Of a DNA stretch of 52,946 nt, positions 43,338 through 51,832 are shown in pieces. Made by a program: the position numbers and the translations under genes. The first letter of the stretch is position 1, and each line of letters starts with the position of its first letter. Source of the stretch: Bacillota bacterium (GTDB taxonomy: Bacteria; Bacillota_I; Bacilli_A; Erysipelotrichales; Erysipelotrichaceae); NCBI GenBank assembly GCA_023249475.1, contig JAHFCO010000013.1, positions 1-52,946 on the forward strand, in the 5' to 3' direction. The notes below the pieces were generated by a model. The model was not told the origin of the DNA. It made no database searches and saw only the letters and a program-made list of their open reading frames with translations.

Positions 43338-44023
43338 TTGAAATCACCAACGTCACCAAGAAATACGCGGGGAACACCGCCTTGGACGATGTCAGCCTGT
43401 CCTTGTCCGCCGGTAAGATCGTCGGACTCCTGGGACCCAACGGTTCCGGGAAGACGACGCTGATCAAGATTCTGAATGGATTACTAAGGGATTATACGGG
43501 AGAGGTGCTGATCGACGGCCACAAGGTCGACGAACACACCAAAGGATTGGTTTCCTATCTGCCCGACCGGACCTATCTGCCCGATTGGACGGATGCGGAA
43601 GGGGCCATCAAGATGTTCAAGGACATGTACGCGGACTTCGATGAAACGAAGATGCGCAGTCTGCTTGAGAAACTGAACTTGAACCCGAAACAGAAGTTGA
43701 AGACGATGTCGAAAGGGATGAAGGAGAAATTCCAGTTGGCGCTTGTCATGAGCCGCAACGCGAAGATCTACATCCTGGACGAACCCATCGGAGGCGTCGA
43801 TCCCGCGGCGCGCGAGTTGATCCTGAATACGATCCTGCAGAACTATGCGAGCGATTCCTTGGTGTTGATTTCGACCCATTTGATCGCCGACATCGAGCAG
43901 ATCTTCGATTCGGTCATCTTTCTAAAAGAAGGGAAAGTCGTCTTGCATGACGATGTGGACAGTGTCCGGACGAAAAAAGGCATGTCCATCGAAGCATACT
44001 TCAAGGAGGTCTTCAGATGCTAA
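43334..44023 (+). CDS. ABC transporter ATP-binding protein
   Basis: The 229-residue nucleotide-binding protein has Walker A GPNGSGKT (34-41), a signature region TMSKGMKEKFQLAL with the Gly but an atypical SKG in place of SGG, Walker B IYILDEP and a switch His in LISTHL. It resembles drug/antibiotic exporters of the CcmA/YtrB kind. It lies between the YtrA regulator and a permease, with overlaps of 4 and 7 bases, so the three make one system, perhaps for export of a wall-targeting compound. Confidence 0.93.
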   Translation: MIEITNVTKKYAGNTALDDVSLSLSAGKIVGLLGPNGSGKTTLIKILNGLLRDYTGEVLIDGHKVDEHTKGLVSYLPDRTYLPDWTDAEGAIKMFKDMYADFDETKMRSLLEKLNLNPKQKLKTMSKGMKEKFQLALVMSRNAKIYILDEPIGGVDPAARELILNTILQNYASDSLVLISTHLIADIEQIFDSVIFLKEGKVVLHDDVDSVRTKKGMSIEAYFKEVFRC

Positions 44024-44862
44024 TCAAATTGATCAAACACGATCTACTCGCCACCTATCGCGAGTTCACCGGATTATATGTCGCCCTGATTTCGATGGCG
44101 ATCGTCGGACCCGTCGTCATCAGCACGAAAAACGAATGGCTGATCGCGATCCTGTTCTTCGGTCTCTTCGGATTCACCATCGCCACCTTGGTGGTCACCT
44201 TCATGACCATCATCAAACTCTACAGCCGCCGTCTGTTCAGCGATGAAGGGTATCTCACCTTGACCTTGCCGGTCAAGACCCGCGATACCATCGCTTCCAA
44301 AGTCGCGACCGGCGTGTTCTGGTCCTTCGCGACCATCGCGGTCTTCTTCCTCTCCTTCACGCTCTTCACCACGATCTTCTACTTCATCCTGACCGGGACG
44401 CAGTGGTACGACGTCAGCGTCGATATCGCCGCCATCCTTGGGCAGATTAGCGATACCGGCATCTTCAATGTCCTCTTCAACGCTTCGCTGCTGGGCTTCC
44501 CGCTGAGTTTCATGGATACCGTCTACTCGATGACCCTGCTCTTGTTCATCATCACCTTGGTCAACACCAGTCTGATCCGCAAGAACCGCGTCGCCGCGGG
44601 GGTTGCATTGTATCTTCTTGCAAGCATGATCCTGGGATCGATCTTGAGTAACCTGCATGGCGAATCGATCCTGTTCACGGAATTGATCCTGAAACTGAAT
44701 GAATCCAGCGGCATCGCGGATGTCGCAAACGCCCTGCGTGCATTCAACTTCACGTTCAACGGGATGGACTATGCGATCACTTTGGTCGGGAAACTGGTCT
44801 ACATCGTCGGATTGGGGTTCGGTACCCATTGGCTACTTGAGAATAAATTGGAAATCGAATAA
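44017..44862 (+). CDS. ABC transporter permease
   Basis: The 281-residue membrane protein has about six hydrophobic segments (for example 25-45, 50-70, 95-125, 160-195, 250-270) and the LFSDEGYLTLTLPV motif near residue 72 that is common in permeases paired with YtrA-type systems. It forms the membrane channel for the ATPase just upstream, overlapping by 7 bases. Substrate is unknown. The operon ends near 44862, where the adjacent hairpin also ends the convergent gene. Confidence 0.87.
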   Translation: MLIKLIKHDLLATYREFTGLYVALISMAIVGPVVISTKNEWLIAILFFGLFGFTIATLVVTFMTIIKLYSRRLFSDEGYLTLTLPVKTRDTIASKVATGVFWSFATIAVFFLSFTLFTTIFYFILTGTQWYDVSVDIAAILGQISDTGIFNVLFNASLLGFPLSFMDTVYSMTLLLFIITLVNTSLIRKNRVAAGVALYLLASMILGSILSNLHGESILFTELILKLNESSGIADVANALRAFNFTFNGMDYAITLVGKLVYIVGLGFGTHWLLENKLEIE

Positions 44863-44893
44863 AAAAAACAGGAGTCGCTCGCGCGGCTCCTTA
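44863..44893 (-). terminator. Terminator of the MazG-like gene
   Basis: On the minus strand AGGAGCCGCGCGAGCGACTC forms a hairpin (AGGAG/CTCCT with CGC/GCG) followed by eight T. Confidence 0.75.
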
Positions 44894-45241
44894 TTCGTAT
44901 TCGTCGTATTTGAGGTTCTTGCCCCGGACTTTCTCGGCCGGGTACTTCACGGCGTTCTTCACCATTTTGCGTCGCAGTTCATCGCCCAGGTCGAAGCCGT
45001 ACAGGTCGCTGAAACGGATGAGATGGAAAAACACGTCGGCGAGTTCGTCGCCGACCGCTTCGCGTTTCGCTTCCAGCGCGCTTAGCGATTCTTCCAGGTT
45101 TTTATATCGGAACAGTTCTAAAAGTTCGGCGGCCTCCCCGACCAAGCCGATGGCCAGATCCTTGGGGGTATGGAATTGCGTCCAGTCGCGTTCATCGCAG
45201 AACGTCCGGATCTCGCTTGTCAGTTCTTCAAGTTTACTCAT
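44891..45241 (-). CDS. MazG-like nucleotide pyrophosphohydrolase
   Basis: The start at 45241 (MSKLEELTSEIR) gives 116 residues. Metal-binding acidic motifs are GEAAELLELF and GDELADVFFHLIR, the EExxE plus ExxD pattern of all-alpha NTP pyrophosphatases of the RS21-C6/dCTPase type. The opening ERDWTQFHTPKDLAIGLVGE is typical. It would clear non-canonical or damaged dNTPs such as modified dCTP. It is a monocistronic gene convergent with the ABC operon. Confidence 0.9.
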   Translation of the reverse strand: MSKLEELTSEIRTFCDERDWTQFHTPKDLAIGLVGEAAELLELFRYKNLEESLSALEAKREAVGDELADVFFHLIRFSDLYGFDLGDELRRKMVKNAVKYPAEKVRGKNLKYDEYE

Positions 45242-45355
45242 GTGCATCACCGGTTTCATCATACGTTATCCGATCGCATCTGTCCATGCGTACCGATTTC
45301 GTTTTACTGTCAAATCACGGCGCATTACGATAAAATGGAAGAAAGAGGTGATTGT

Positions 45356-45793
45356 ATGCAAAAGATCCTCATGGTCTACTACAGCGGCGGCGGGAACACC
45401 AAAGCGATGGCGCGCGCGATCAAAGACGGGATCGCGAAGAATAAAAACATGGATGTGGAATGCGTCCAAGTCGGCATGATCCATCCCGACCGGGTCGGCG
45501 ACTATGACAAGATCCTTTTGGGCTGTCCGGCTTCCGGGATGGAAGAGCTGGAGCCGAATCATTTCGAACCGTTCTACGAAGCCTGCAAGAAACATCTCCG
45601 GGATAAACCCGTCGCCTTGTTCGGGTCGTATGGTCTGGGCGTGGGGCATTGGATGAAGAAATGGGAAAGACGATGCATCCTGGACGGGGCGATCCTTTTC
45701 GACGAGGGGTTCATTTGTCTCGGCACACCGGAAGGGGAGATGATCGACGATCTGATGGATTTCGGGCGTCGTTTCTCGGAATTCAACGTATGA
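45356..45793 (+). CDS. Flavodoxin-like protein
   Basis: The start at 45356 follows AAAGAGGTG, giving 145 residues. The FMN loop is YYSGGGNTKAMA near residues 9-20, and the second loop GSYGLGVGHWMKKW is near 90-103. The W in that loop would stack on the flavin. Short-chain flavodoxins pass electrons to radical SAM enzymes such as PflA. A promoter candidate (TGTCAA 45308, TAAAAT 45331, spacing 17) lies upstream. The next gene overlaps its stop (ATGA). Confidence 0.88.
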   Translation: MQKILMVYYSGGGNTKAMARAIKDGIAKNKNMDVECVQVGMIHPDRVGDYDKILLGCPASGMEELEPNHFEPFYEACKKHLRDKPVALFGSYGLGVGHWMKKWERRCILDGAILFDEGFICLGTPEGEMIDDLMDFGRRFSEFNV

Positions 45794-46452
45794 TCGTCCA
45801 TTTCATCCAACACAGCGGGGTGTTGATCGAATTCGAAGACAAAACCTTGCTTTTCGACTATTGGAAAGGGAAGCTGACCATCCCCTTAGAGAAGCCCCTC
45901 TACATTTTCATCTCCCATCGTCATAGCGACCACTATACAAAAGAAGCGCTGGATTTCGACGGCATCGTCATCGCGGACCAAGGCGTGCATCTTCCGCTCG
46001 ATCCGATGCATCATACGGTGGCTCCGGGCGACAAGATCCACATCGACGACGTCTTGATCTCCGTGTTCGGCTCGACCGACGAAGGCGTAAGTTTCTTGGT
46101 CGAAACCAATCAAAAAAAGATCTTCCATGCGGGAGACCTGAATTTATGGCATTGGAAGGATGAATCGACGCTTGATGAAATCGAAGAAGCGAAAATCCTT
46201 TTTGATCGTGAACTTTCCATGATTCCAAACGACGGCTTGGATTTGGCGATGTTTCCGGTGGACCCGCGCCTGGGGAGCGACTTCGACGAAGGCGCTCGCG
46301 TCTTCACCTTGAAAACAAACCCCGCCTATTTCCTCCCGCTTCATTTCAGCGGAAACCCTGATAAAGTACAGACGTTCGCGGACTGGATCCGCTCGACGGA
46401 TACGACCCTCTTACGCAGCGACCAAGGAATCACGACCTTCGAAATCAAATAA
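45790..46452 (+). CDS. Metallo-beta-lactamase-fold hydrolase (COG2220-like)
   Basis: The ATG at 45790 overlaps the flavodoxin stop, which sets the start and gives 220 residues. The metal motif HRHSDH and the later GDLNLWH support an MBL-fold hydrolase of the UlaG/YtkL group. A C-terminal HFSG keeps the last metal histidine. HxHxDH, rather than HxExDH, argues against a flavodiiron enzyme despite the flavodoxin next door. Substrate is unknown. A GC hairpin ends the operon. Confidence 0.87.
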   Translation: MIVHFIQHSGVLIEFEDKTLLFDYWKGKLTIPLEKPLYIFISHRHSDHYTKEALDFDGIVIADQGVHLPLDPMHHTVAPGDKIHIDDVLISVFGSTDEGVSFLVETNQKKIFHAGDLNLWHWKDESTLDEIEEAKILFDRELSMIPNDGLDLAMFPVDPRLGSDFDEGARVFTLKTNPAYFLPLHFSGNPDKVQTFADWIRSTDTTLLRSDQGITTFEIK

Positions 46453-46475
46453 CGACCGTCAATCCAAGACGGTCG
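46453..46475. terminator. Shared hairpin between convergent MBL and GNAT genes
   Basis: CGACCGTC and GACGGTCG pair around AATCCAA. The T tails are weak on both strands. Confidence 0.5.
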
Positions 46476-47013
46476 CTTCATTCGGGTTCAGTAAGCCGTA
46501 GATGGCATGGTCTTCCCATTGCCCGAAAACATTGATGCTTTTACGCAGAACGCCTTCCATGACGAAGCCGTTCTTTTTTAACAAGGCGACCGTGGCGAAG
46601 TTGGTCGGCATGACTTCCGCGCTCACCTTATGCAACTTCAAATCCTCGAAGGCATGCTTCAGTAATCGTTTGAGGATCTTGTCCCCGTAACCCACGTGCT
46701 GATGGCGGTAATCGACCAAGATCGAAATGTGCGCGTTATGGTAGTTCTCACGCAACACCCGATACAACGAGGCCCGGGCGATCATCTTGCGCCCTTTCCC
46801 GACCACGGCGAAATTATACGCATCCCCGCGTTCGAAATTCAACAGACTCTCCAACACATGACGCTGATGCGCTTCCAGCGTATAGAAATCCTTTTGCTTG
46901 GTCGGGAAATTCCGCTCGATATGAAAACGGTTCGCCCGGTTGAATTCCAACAACGTCGGCACTTTGATGGTATACATCGGTACAAGCATCACGTCATCGA
47001 TTTGAAGTTCCAT
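46459..47013 (-). CDS. GNAT acetyltransferase, RimJ/RimL-like
   Basis: The 184-residue protein starts at 47013 after GGGGGGAAACC. It has the RimJ/RimL form of GNAT: FHIERNFPTKQKDFYTLEAH, then VDYRHQHVGYGDKILKRLL for acetyl-CoA binding, HKVSAEVMPTNFATVALLKK and NGFVMEGVLRKSINVFGQWE. The family acetylates protein N-termini or small amines such as spermidine. The target is unknown. A TATAAT on the minus strand (47050-47045) is the likely -10. Confidence 0.87.
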   Translation of the reverse strand: MELQIDDVMLVPMYTIKVPTLLEFNRANRFHIERNFPTKQKDFYTLEAHQRHVLESLLNFERGDAYNFAVVGKGRKMIARASLYRVLRENYHNAHISILVDYRHQHVGYGDKILKRLLKHAFEDLKLHKVSAEVMPTNFATVALLKKNGFVMEGVLRKSINVFGQWEDHAIYGLLNPNEATVLD

Positions 47014-47192
47014 GGTTTCCCCCCATTAGCACTTAGGTAAACTTATTATAATAACTTTTCGTGAAAATTGCGACAACTATTGTGAAAAATCAATAGGTCT
47101 TTGCAAGGTTGTACGAAATTTCGGTCAAGTGCGGATGCAAAAAAAGAGGAAAGTAGAGTACAATAAGAGTGCGGACAAGAGGAGAACCCTAT

Positions 47193-48848
47193 ATGACCCT
47201 AATTCCGAAGGAAATCAACCGAATTTACGTGACCGGACACAAGCATCCGGACTCCGATTCAGTGTGTTCGGCGATCGCCTACGCACGTTTGAAACAGATC
47301 CAGGGCGTCGATGCCGTCGCATGCCGCCTGGGGGAATTGAATCGGGAGACCAAGTATATTTTAAACAAATTCAAGGTCGAAGAACCGATGATCCTGGATG
47401 ATGCCCGGATGACCTTGCAGGAGATCGAGATCGACAGCCCGATCGCCGTGTTGCCTGAAACCACCATCTACGAAGCGTGGCAACTCATGAATTCGACCGG
47501 TCGCCAAGCCTTGGTCATCACGGATGAAGATTCGCGTTTATTGGGGATGTTGACCAATTCGAACTTGTCGGCGGTCGCCATGGGCGATACCGCACGGTCG
47601 ATCGAACTGTTGAAACAAACGCCGGTCGAATACATCGCGAAGACCATCAAAGGGGAGTTGGTGTATCGTCCCGATCAGACGCGCCTCAACGGGAAAGTCT
47701 CGATCGTCGCCGTCGCGGAAAACAAGCTTGAACGCTATGAACTGAGCGACCGCACCGTCATCGTCGGCAACGATACCGAAGCGATGATCCAGGCGATCGA
47801 AAAGAACGCGGCCTGTCTTGTGGTGGTATGGTGCGATGAAATCCCCCAGGTCGTCATCGAACATGCCCGCGTGAAGGGATGCGTCATCATCAAGTCCGGC
47901 CACGGAACCTTGAACACCTCCCGTTACATCTATTACTCGACCCCGGTCAAACTGATCATGAGTCATAACTTAATCACCTTCAATAAGGCGGAATACGTGG
48001 ACGATGTCTCCAACAAGATCATCAAGACGCGTTTCCGCACCTATCCCGTCGTCGATGACAAAGACCGTGTCTTGGGTCTGGTCTCCCGTTTCCACTTACT
48101 CAATGCGAAACGGAAACGGATCATCCTGGTCGACCACAACGAAGTGTCGCAGTCGGTCGAAGGGATCCTGGAATCCGATCTGATCGAAATCATCGACCAT
48201 CATCGCATCGGGGACATCCAGACCAACAAACCGATCACCTTTAGGAACCAGTTGGTGGGCAGCACCTGTACGATCATCGCCAGTCTCTATGAAGAAGCAC
48301 GTTTGATCCCGGAGAAAGACATCGCGGGTCTCTTGTGTTCGGCGATCGTCTCGGATACGCTCAACTTCAAGTCGCCGACCACCACGCCGACCGACTTCTA
48401 TACCGCCCAGCATCTGGCCCAGATCGCCAACCTGAGCATCGCGGACCTGGCGAAGGAAATCTTCACCAACGGCGCGGCCTTGGGTGACAAGACGATGGAT
48501 CAGATCATCGAACACGACATCAAGGAATTCAACTTCAGCAACACGAAACTCCTGGTCGGGCAGATGAGCCTCTATGACATTTCCCAGTTGGAACCCCTCA
48601 AGGAAGAACTGGTCAAGGCGATGGAAGACTATGCGGCGCGCAAGAAGATCGATTTACTGTTGATGCTGTTTACCTCGCTCCAACAAAACGGATCCGCCAT
48701 GCTGTATGCCGGTAAAGAGGGATGGATCGCCGAGGAAGCCTATCCCGGCATCGACAACATCAACCTGCATATCTTCGAAGACATCGTTTCCCGTAAGAAA
48801 CAAGTCATACCGCGGGTTTCCGCCGTCATTCAGGAAAACAAACTGTAG
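47193..48848 (+). CDS. ppaC: CBS-domain manganese-dependent inorganic pyrophosphatase
   Basis: The start at 47193 follows GAGGAGA and gives 551 residues, against about 310 for a plain family II pyrophosphatase. The extra length is an insert of CBS, DRTGG-like and CBS regions at about residues 65-295. Catalytic motifs are GHKHPDSDS with H16, D20 and D22, the DHH motif in IIDHHRIGD, and a C-terminal SRKKQVIPR. It hydrolyses pyrophosphate, and CBS domains in this family bind AMP or ADP as inhibitors and diadenosine polyphosphates as activators. It leads a two-gene unit with an oxidoreductase. Confidence 0.93.
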   Translation: MTLIPKEINRIYVTGHKHPDSDSVCSAIAYARLKQIQGVDAVACRLGELNRETKYILNKFKVEEPMILDDARMTLQEIEIDSPIAVLPETTIYEAWQLMNSTGRQALVITDEDSRLLGMLTNSNLSAVAMGDTARSIELLKQTPVEYIAKTIKGELVYRPDQTRLNGKVSIVAVAENKLERYELSDRTVIVGNDTEAMIQAIEKNAACLVVVWCDEIPQVVIEHARVKGCVIIKSGHGTLNTSRYIYYSTPVKLIMSHNLITFNKAEYVDDVSNKIIKTRFRTYPVVDDKDRVLGLVSRFHLLNAKRKRIILVDHNEVSQSVEGILESDLIEIIDHHRIGDIQTNKPITFRNQLVGSTCTIIASLYEEARLIPEKDIAGLLCSAIVSDTLNFKSPTTTPTDFYTAQHLAQIANLSIADLAKEIFTNGAALGDKTMDQIIEHDIKEFNFSNTKLLVGQMSLYDISQLEPLKEELVKAMEDYAARKKIDLLLMLFTSLQQNGSAMLYAGKEGWIAEEAYPGIDNINLHIFEDIVSRKKQVIPRVSAVIQENKL

Positions 48849-48859
48849 GAGGAGAAGAG

Positions 48860-49852
48860 ATGAAAAAACTCGGATTGGCCGTGATCGGCACCAGCTGGAT
48901 CACCGCGGCGTTTCTCTCGGCGGCTCGCGAATGCGACGCCTACGATATTCGGGCCGTGTATTCCCGTACCTTGGACAAGGGGCAGACCTTCGCCGATGCA
49001 AACAACATCCCGAAAGTCTATACGGATTTGGATGAAATGCTGAAGGATGAAGCGATCGACGTCGTCTACATCGCTTCCCCCAACGACATGCATTACCCAC
49101 AAGCCAAACAAGCCATGTTGGCGGGGAAAGACGTGATCGGGGAAAAACCCTTGGTCTCGACCTTGCGTGAAATGGAAGATTTGGTCCGTACCAGCATCGT
49201 CACCGGCAAGTTCGTGGTCGAGGCGATCACCCTCCGCCATGTCCCCAATCTAGAAATCGTCAAACAAGCACTCCCGCGCATCGGCGCATTGAAGATCGTA
49301 CGCGCCGACATGAGCCAGTTCTCCAGCCGTTATCCCGCCCTCAAAGAAGGCAAGGTCACCAACGTCTTCGATCCGCACCATTCCGGCGGCGCCCTCTACG
49401 ACATCGGGATCTATCCGATTTCGTTGGTCGTCAGTCTTTTGGGCGAACCGCTCAATTTCACCTATACCGCCAACCTGCATGAAAACGGCGTCGATCTGTC
49501 CGGGATCTTCCTCTTGGAGTATCCCGAGACCAAAGCCGTCTGTAGTTTCACGAAGGATTCCTACGGACCCAACTTCACCGTCTTCGAAGGGGATCAAGGG
49601 TATCTTCAGATCGACGGGGCGCCCAGCCGCATCGGCAACGTCACCCTGGTCACACCGCAAGGCAAGGAAGAACTGGGCGTAGCCCAGGTCGAGAACAGTA
49701 TGGTCTATGAAGCCGGTGTGTTCGCGAACCTCTTCCGCACCCGCGACCAAGCGTTCTATGATTCATTAACCAAACATTCGCTGATTCTCGCCCGGATCAT
49801 GGAAGACGGACGGAAACATGCGGGGGTTCGCTTCGACGCAGACACACGATGA
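48860..49852 (+). CDS. Gfo/Idh/MocA-family oxidoreductase
   Basis: The 330-residue NAD(P)-dependent protein starts after GGAGGAGAAG. The Rossmann motif is LAVIGTSWITAAFLSAA, the Gly-rich loop here being GTSWIT. The family EKP motif is present in VIGEKPLVST. The C-terminal domain includes HHSGGALYDIGIYP, where the Asp and nearby His are the usual catalytic pair. Members oxidise sugars or related polyols. Distance from ppaC is 11 bases, so they share a transcript, though the link in function is not clear. A strong terminator follows. Confidence 0.9.
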   Translation: MKKLGLAVIGTSWITAAFLSAARECDAYDIRAVYSRTLDKGQTFADANNIPKVYTDLDEMLKDEAIDVVYIASPNDMHYPQAKQAMLAGKDVIGEKPLVSTLREMEDLVRTSIVTGKFVVEAITLRHVPNLEIVKQALPRIGALKIVRADMSQFSSRYPALKEGKVTNVFDPHHSGGALYDIGIYPISLVVSLLGEPLNFTYTANLHENGVDLSGIFLLEYPETKAVCSFTKDSYGPNFTVFEGDQGYLQIDGAPSRIGNVTLVTPQGKEELGVAQVENSMVYEAGVFANLFRTRDQAFYDSLTKHSLILARIMEDGRKHAGVRFDADTR

Positions 49853-49873
49853 CGATAACGTCATCGTTTTTTT
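49847..49873 (+). terminator. Terminator after the Gfo/Idh gene
   Basis: CGATGACG-ATAA-CGTCATCG followed by seven T. The stem overlaps the stop codon. Confidence 0.9.
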
Positions 49874-49929
49874 ACCTACACTTAACACAATCGAAAGTCA
49901 CGCATCTTTCATTTTCAACGACATATCAC

Positions 49930-49935
49930 TATAAT
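49930..49935 (+). promoter_or_regulatory. -10 element of the nagB promoter
   Basis: TATAAT lies 23 bases before the ATG. The -35 is weak (TTTCAT, 49907-49912). Confidence 0.5.
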
Positions 49936-49958
49936 AAAGTTACAAGGAAGGTGTCCGT

Positions 49959-50714
49959 ATGAAACTCGTCGTATCCAAAGACTCTTTTTTCACCAGCGCC
50001 ATGGCTGCGCATATCATCGAAGGCCAATTGCATCAGAAACCCGCATCGTTCATCGCCTTGCCTTCCGGACCCACGCCGCTGGCCATGTTTGAACAACTGG
50101 TCGACGCGTACAAGAAAAAGGAAGTCGATTTCAGTAAGGCGCATTTCATGGGGGTCGACGAATACCTGGGGTATGGCCACGACCATCCCGACAGCGTCGC
50201 CCATAGCCTGTACCAACGCTTCTTCATCCCTTGCGACATCCGTCCCGACCAAATCCATCTGATCGACGGTGCGGCGGATCCCGAGAAGGAATGCGCCGCG
50301 TTTTCCCGTTTCCTCGACGAAGTCGGAGGCTTGGACCTCATCGTCACCGGCATCGGTCTCAACGGCCATCTCGCCTACAACGAACCCGCGGAGTCCCTTT
50401 CCCCGCGCATCCACGTGAACGGTTTGGGGGAAAACACCCGCCTCAGTCTGATGAAAGACTTTAGCGACCAAACGGAAATCCCTTCCCAGATCATCACCCT
50501 GGGAATCGCCGATTTCCTCAACGCCCGTAAACTGCTGGTCGTCGCGACCGGTCCCAATAAATCCTCCGTCGTCCGCCGCTTGGTCCAAACCCGCGAAATT
50601 TCGACCTTTTTTCCCGCATCCTTCATGATCCTCCACAAAAACGCGATCCTCAGTGTCGATGAAGTCGCCGGGAAAGAACTCAACCCCGATTTCACATCGC
50701 AAAGCATCGGCTAA
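49959..50714 (+). CDS. nagB: Glucosamine-6-phosphate deaminase
   Basis: The 251-residue enzyme converts glucosamine-6-phosphate to fructose-6-phosphate and ammonia. Family motifs are ALPSGPTPLAMFEQL near residue 33, FMGVDEYLG with the catalytic Asp, and GIGLNGHLAYNEPAESL with the catalytic His. GLNGH, as in B. subtilis NagB, replaces GVDGH of E. coli. The short length is that of the non-allosteric Bacillota form. It allows growth on amino sugars, with RpiR and GntR regulators elsewhere in the window as possible sensors. A YciI gene follows one base after its stop. Confidence 0.92.
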   Translation: MKLVVSKDSFFTSAMAAHIIEGQLHQKPASFIALPSGPTPLAMFEQLVDAYKKKEVDFSKAHFMGVDEYLGYGHDHPDSVAHSLYQRFFIPCDIRPDQIHLIDGAADPEKECAAFSRFLDEVGGLDLIVTGIGLNGHLAYNEPAESLSPRIHVNGLGENTRLSLMKDFSDQTEIPSQIITLGIADFLNARKLLVVATGPNKSSVVRRLVQTREISTFFPASFMILHKNAILSVDEVAGKELNPDFTSQSIG

Positions 50715-50715
50715 T

Positions 50716-51021
50716 ATGGCCCAGTTCATCGCGTTTCTGACCTTGAGCGAAAGGATGCTTGAAAAGAAAGACTGGAACGAGACGGATGAAACCCTTGTGA
50801 TGGAACACTTCGCCCGCCTCCAGCGTTTCGCAAAACAAGGGAAAGTGATCATGGCCGGTCGGACCCAGGACGACCCTCCGGTCGGATTGGTTCTGTTCTA
50901 TGCGGATTCCATCGAAGACGCCAACGACTTCATCGAAGATGATCCCGCCGTGATGGGGGATGTGATGCGAGCCGTGGTGAGACCGTACAAAGTCGCGGTA
51001 TCCAATGCCCTGTTAAGTTAA
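50716..51021 (+). CDS. YciI-like protein
   Basis: The ATG at 50716 lies one base after the nagB stop, without a clear ribosome binding site, so it is probably translated by coupling. The 101-residue protein fits the YCII fold: MAQFIAFLTLSERML, a HFARLQRFAKQGKVIMAGRT helix-strand unit with the conserved His and Gly, FYADSIEDANDFIEDDPAVM, and RPYKV at the end. YciI-like proteins are small ferredoxin-like dimers with a few known lyase or dehydrochlorinase members. The reaction here is unknown. Confidence 0.88.
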   Translation: MAQFIAFLTLSERMLEKKDWNETDETLVMEHFARLQRFAKQGKVIMAGRTQDDPPVGLVLFYADSIEDANDFIEDDPAVMGDVMRAVVRPYKVAVSNALLS

Positions 51022-51048
51022 AAACCTTCCGATTCGGGAAGGTTTTTT
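51021..51048 (+). terminator. Bidirectional terminator after the nagB operon
   Basis: AAAACCTTCC (51021-51030) and GGAAGGTTTT (51037-51046) pair, with T-runs on both strands. It also serves the convergent operon ending at 51051. Confidence 0.9.
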
Positions 51049-51050
51049 CG

Positions 51051-51407
51051 TCAGGCTTTAATGTAGGCGTAGCCCAGGGTCTGCAGTTTCGCAAGTTGAC
51101 CGACCCCCGAGGGAACACTCTGGATGCCCTCGATCAAGTCGGCTTCACTGATGTGATGCAACTTCATCGCATTACGGCACGCCGTGACATCCACGTCGTT
51201 CGCGATCAGTTCAAGCAGATCGTCGTAATGGTCGCTCATCGGCGTACATAGCAGGATGGCCGGTCCGTTGATCACCAAGGAGACCCGCGACACCGTGACG
51301 CTTTCATCCGCGATGAGGTTCAGGATGTTCTTGAAGGTCATCTCGGCTTTTATTTTCTGACTTAAGTGGAAGACGACGGAGACTTCGACTTTTTCCGGAT
51401 CGATCAT
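51051..51407 (-). CDS. DsrE/DsrF-like small protein (COG1416 type)
   Basis: The 118-residue cytoplasmic protein matches the DsrE-like family by VSLVINGPAILLC, then IANDVDVTACRNAMKLHHIS with a Cys at the usual place, and the ending VPSGVGQLAKLQTLGYAYIK. Relatives with a similar Cys take part in sulfur-carrier reactions, but this branch has no proven task. It is the last gene of a three-gene minus-strand operon with a HIRAN-like membrane protein and a Nudix enzyme, overlapping the former by 4 bases. Confidence 0.87.
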   Translation of the reverse strand: MIDPEKVEVSVVFHLSQKIKAEMTFKNILNLIADESVTVSRVSLVINGPAILLCTPMSDHYDDLLELIANDVDVTACRNAMKLHHISEADLIEGIQSVPSGVGQLAKLQTLGYAYIKA

Positions 51408-51832
51408 GGTTTCACCTCGATTTCGATCAACAATTCGGTATGGTCCCCGCGCTCGCGTTTCCGTGCGACGGTGATTTCCCCGACCCGATGGTTGGCCAGG
51501 TAATTCTTCACCCGCTCGGTCGCCGACTTGGGCAGATACCCGACGGTTTTATTGAACGGGGTCAGGACTTCGATCTTCTTCTCGACGCTATCATACGAGA
51601 GTTGGAGACGATCGCTCGCGTTGAGGTGTTCGATCAGCGAAGGACGATAGGTCCCGTCGCTGTTGAACTCGTCGGTCTTGATGACGTAGAGCCGCCAGCC
51701 GTGCGGTTTCGGGAAACTGAAAAACGAAGGTTTCCGCGGGGCTTCATTGAAGTCGCGCGGTTTCTTGAGATAGAGGTAGAGCAGGGTGGAAACAACGATG
51801 AACAGCACGAAATACGGTAAAAAATCAGACAT
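51404..51832 (-). CDS. Membrane-anchored protein with a HIRAN-like domain
   Basis: The 142-residue protein begins with one membrane span (residues 5-22, PYFVLFIVVSTLLYLYL) and a linker. A domain at about 45-142 includes HLNASDRLQLSYDSVEKKIE and KTVGYLPKSATERVKNYL. The order RLQLSYD, a conserved GYLP, and a following helix resembles HIRAN domains, which are found in DNA-repair helicases and some stand-alone proteins. The usual HIRAN N-terminal glycines are not clear, so this is tentative. It sits in an operon with Nudix and DsrE-like genes, overlapping both. Confidence 0.65.
   Translation of the reverse strand: MSDFLPYFVLFIVVSTLLYLYLKKPRDFNEAPRKPSFFSFPKPHGWRLYVIKTDEFNSDGTYRPSLIEHLNASDRLQLSYDSVEKKIEVLTPFNKTVGYLPKSATERVKNYLANHRVGEITVARKRERGDHTELLIEIEVKP

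Noticed and set aside
45356-46452. A split flavodiiron protein
   Set aside because: The MBL part has HxHxDH (HRHSDH) in place of the diiron HxExDH motif and is only 220 residues long.
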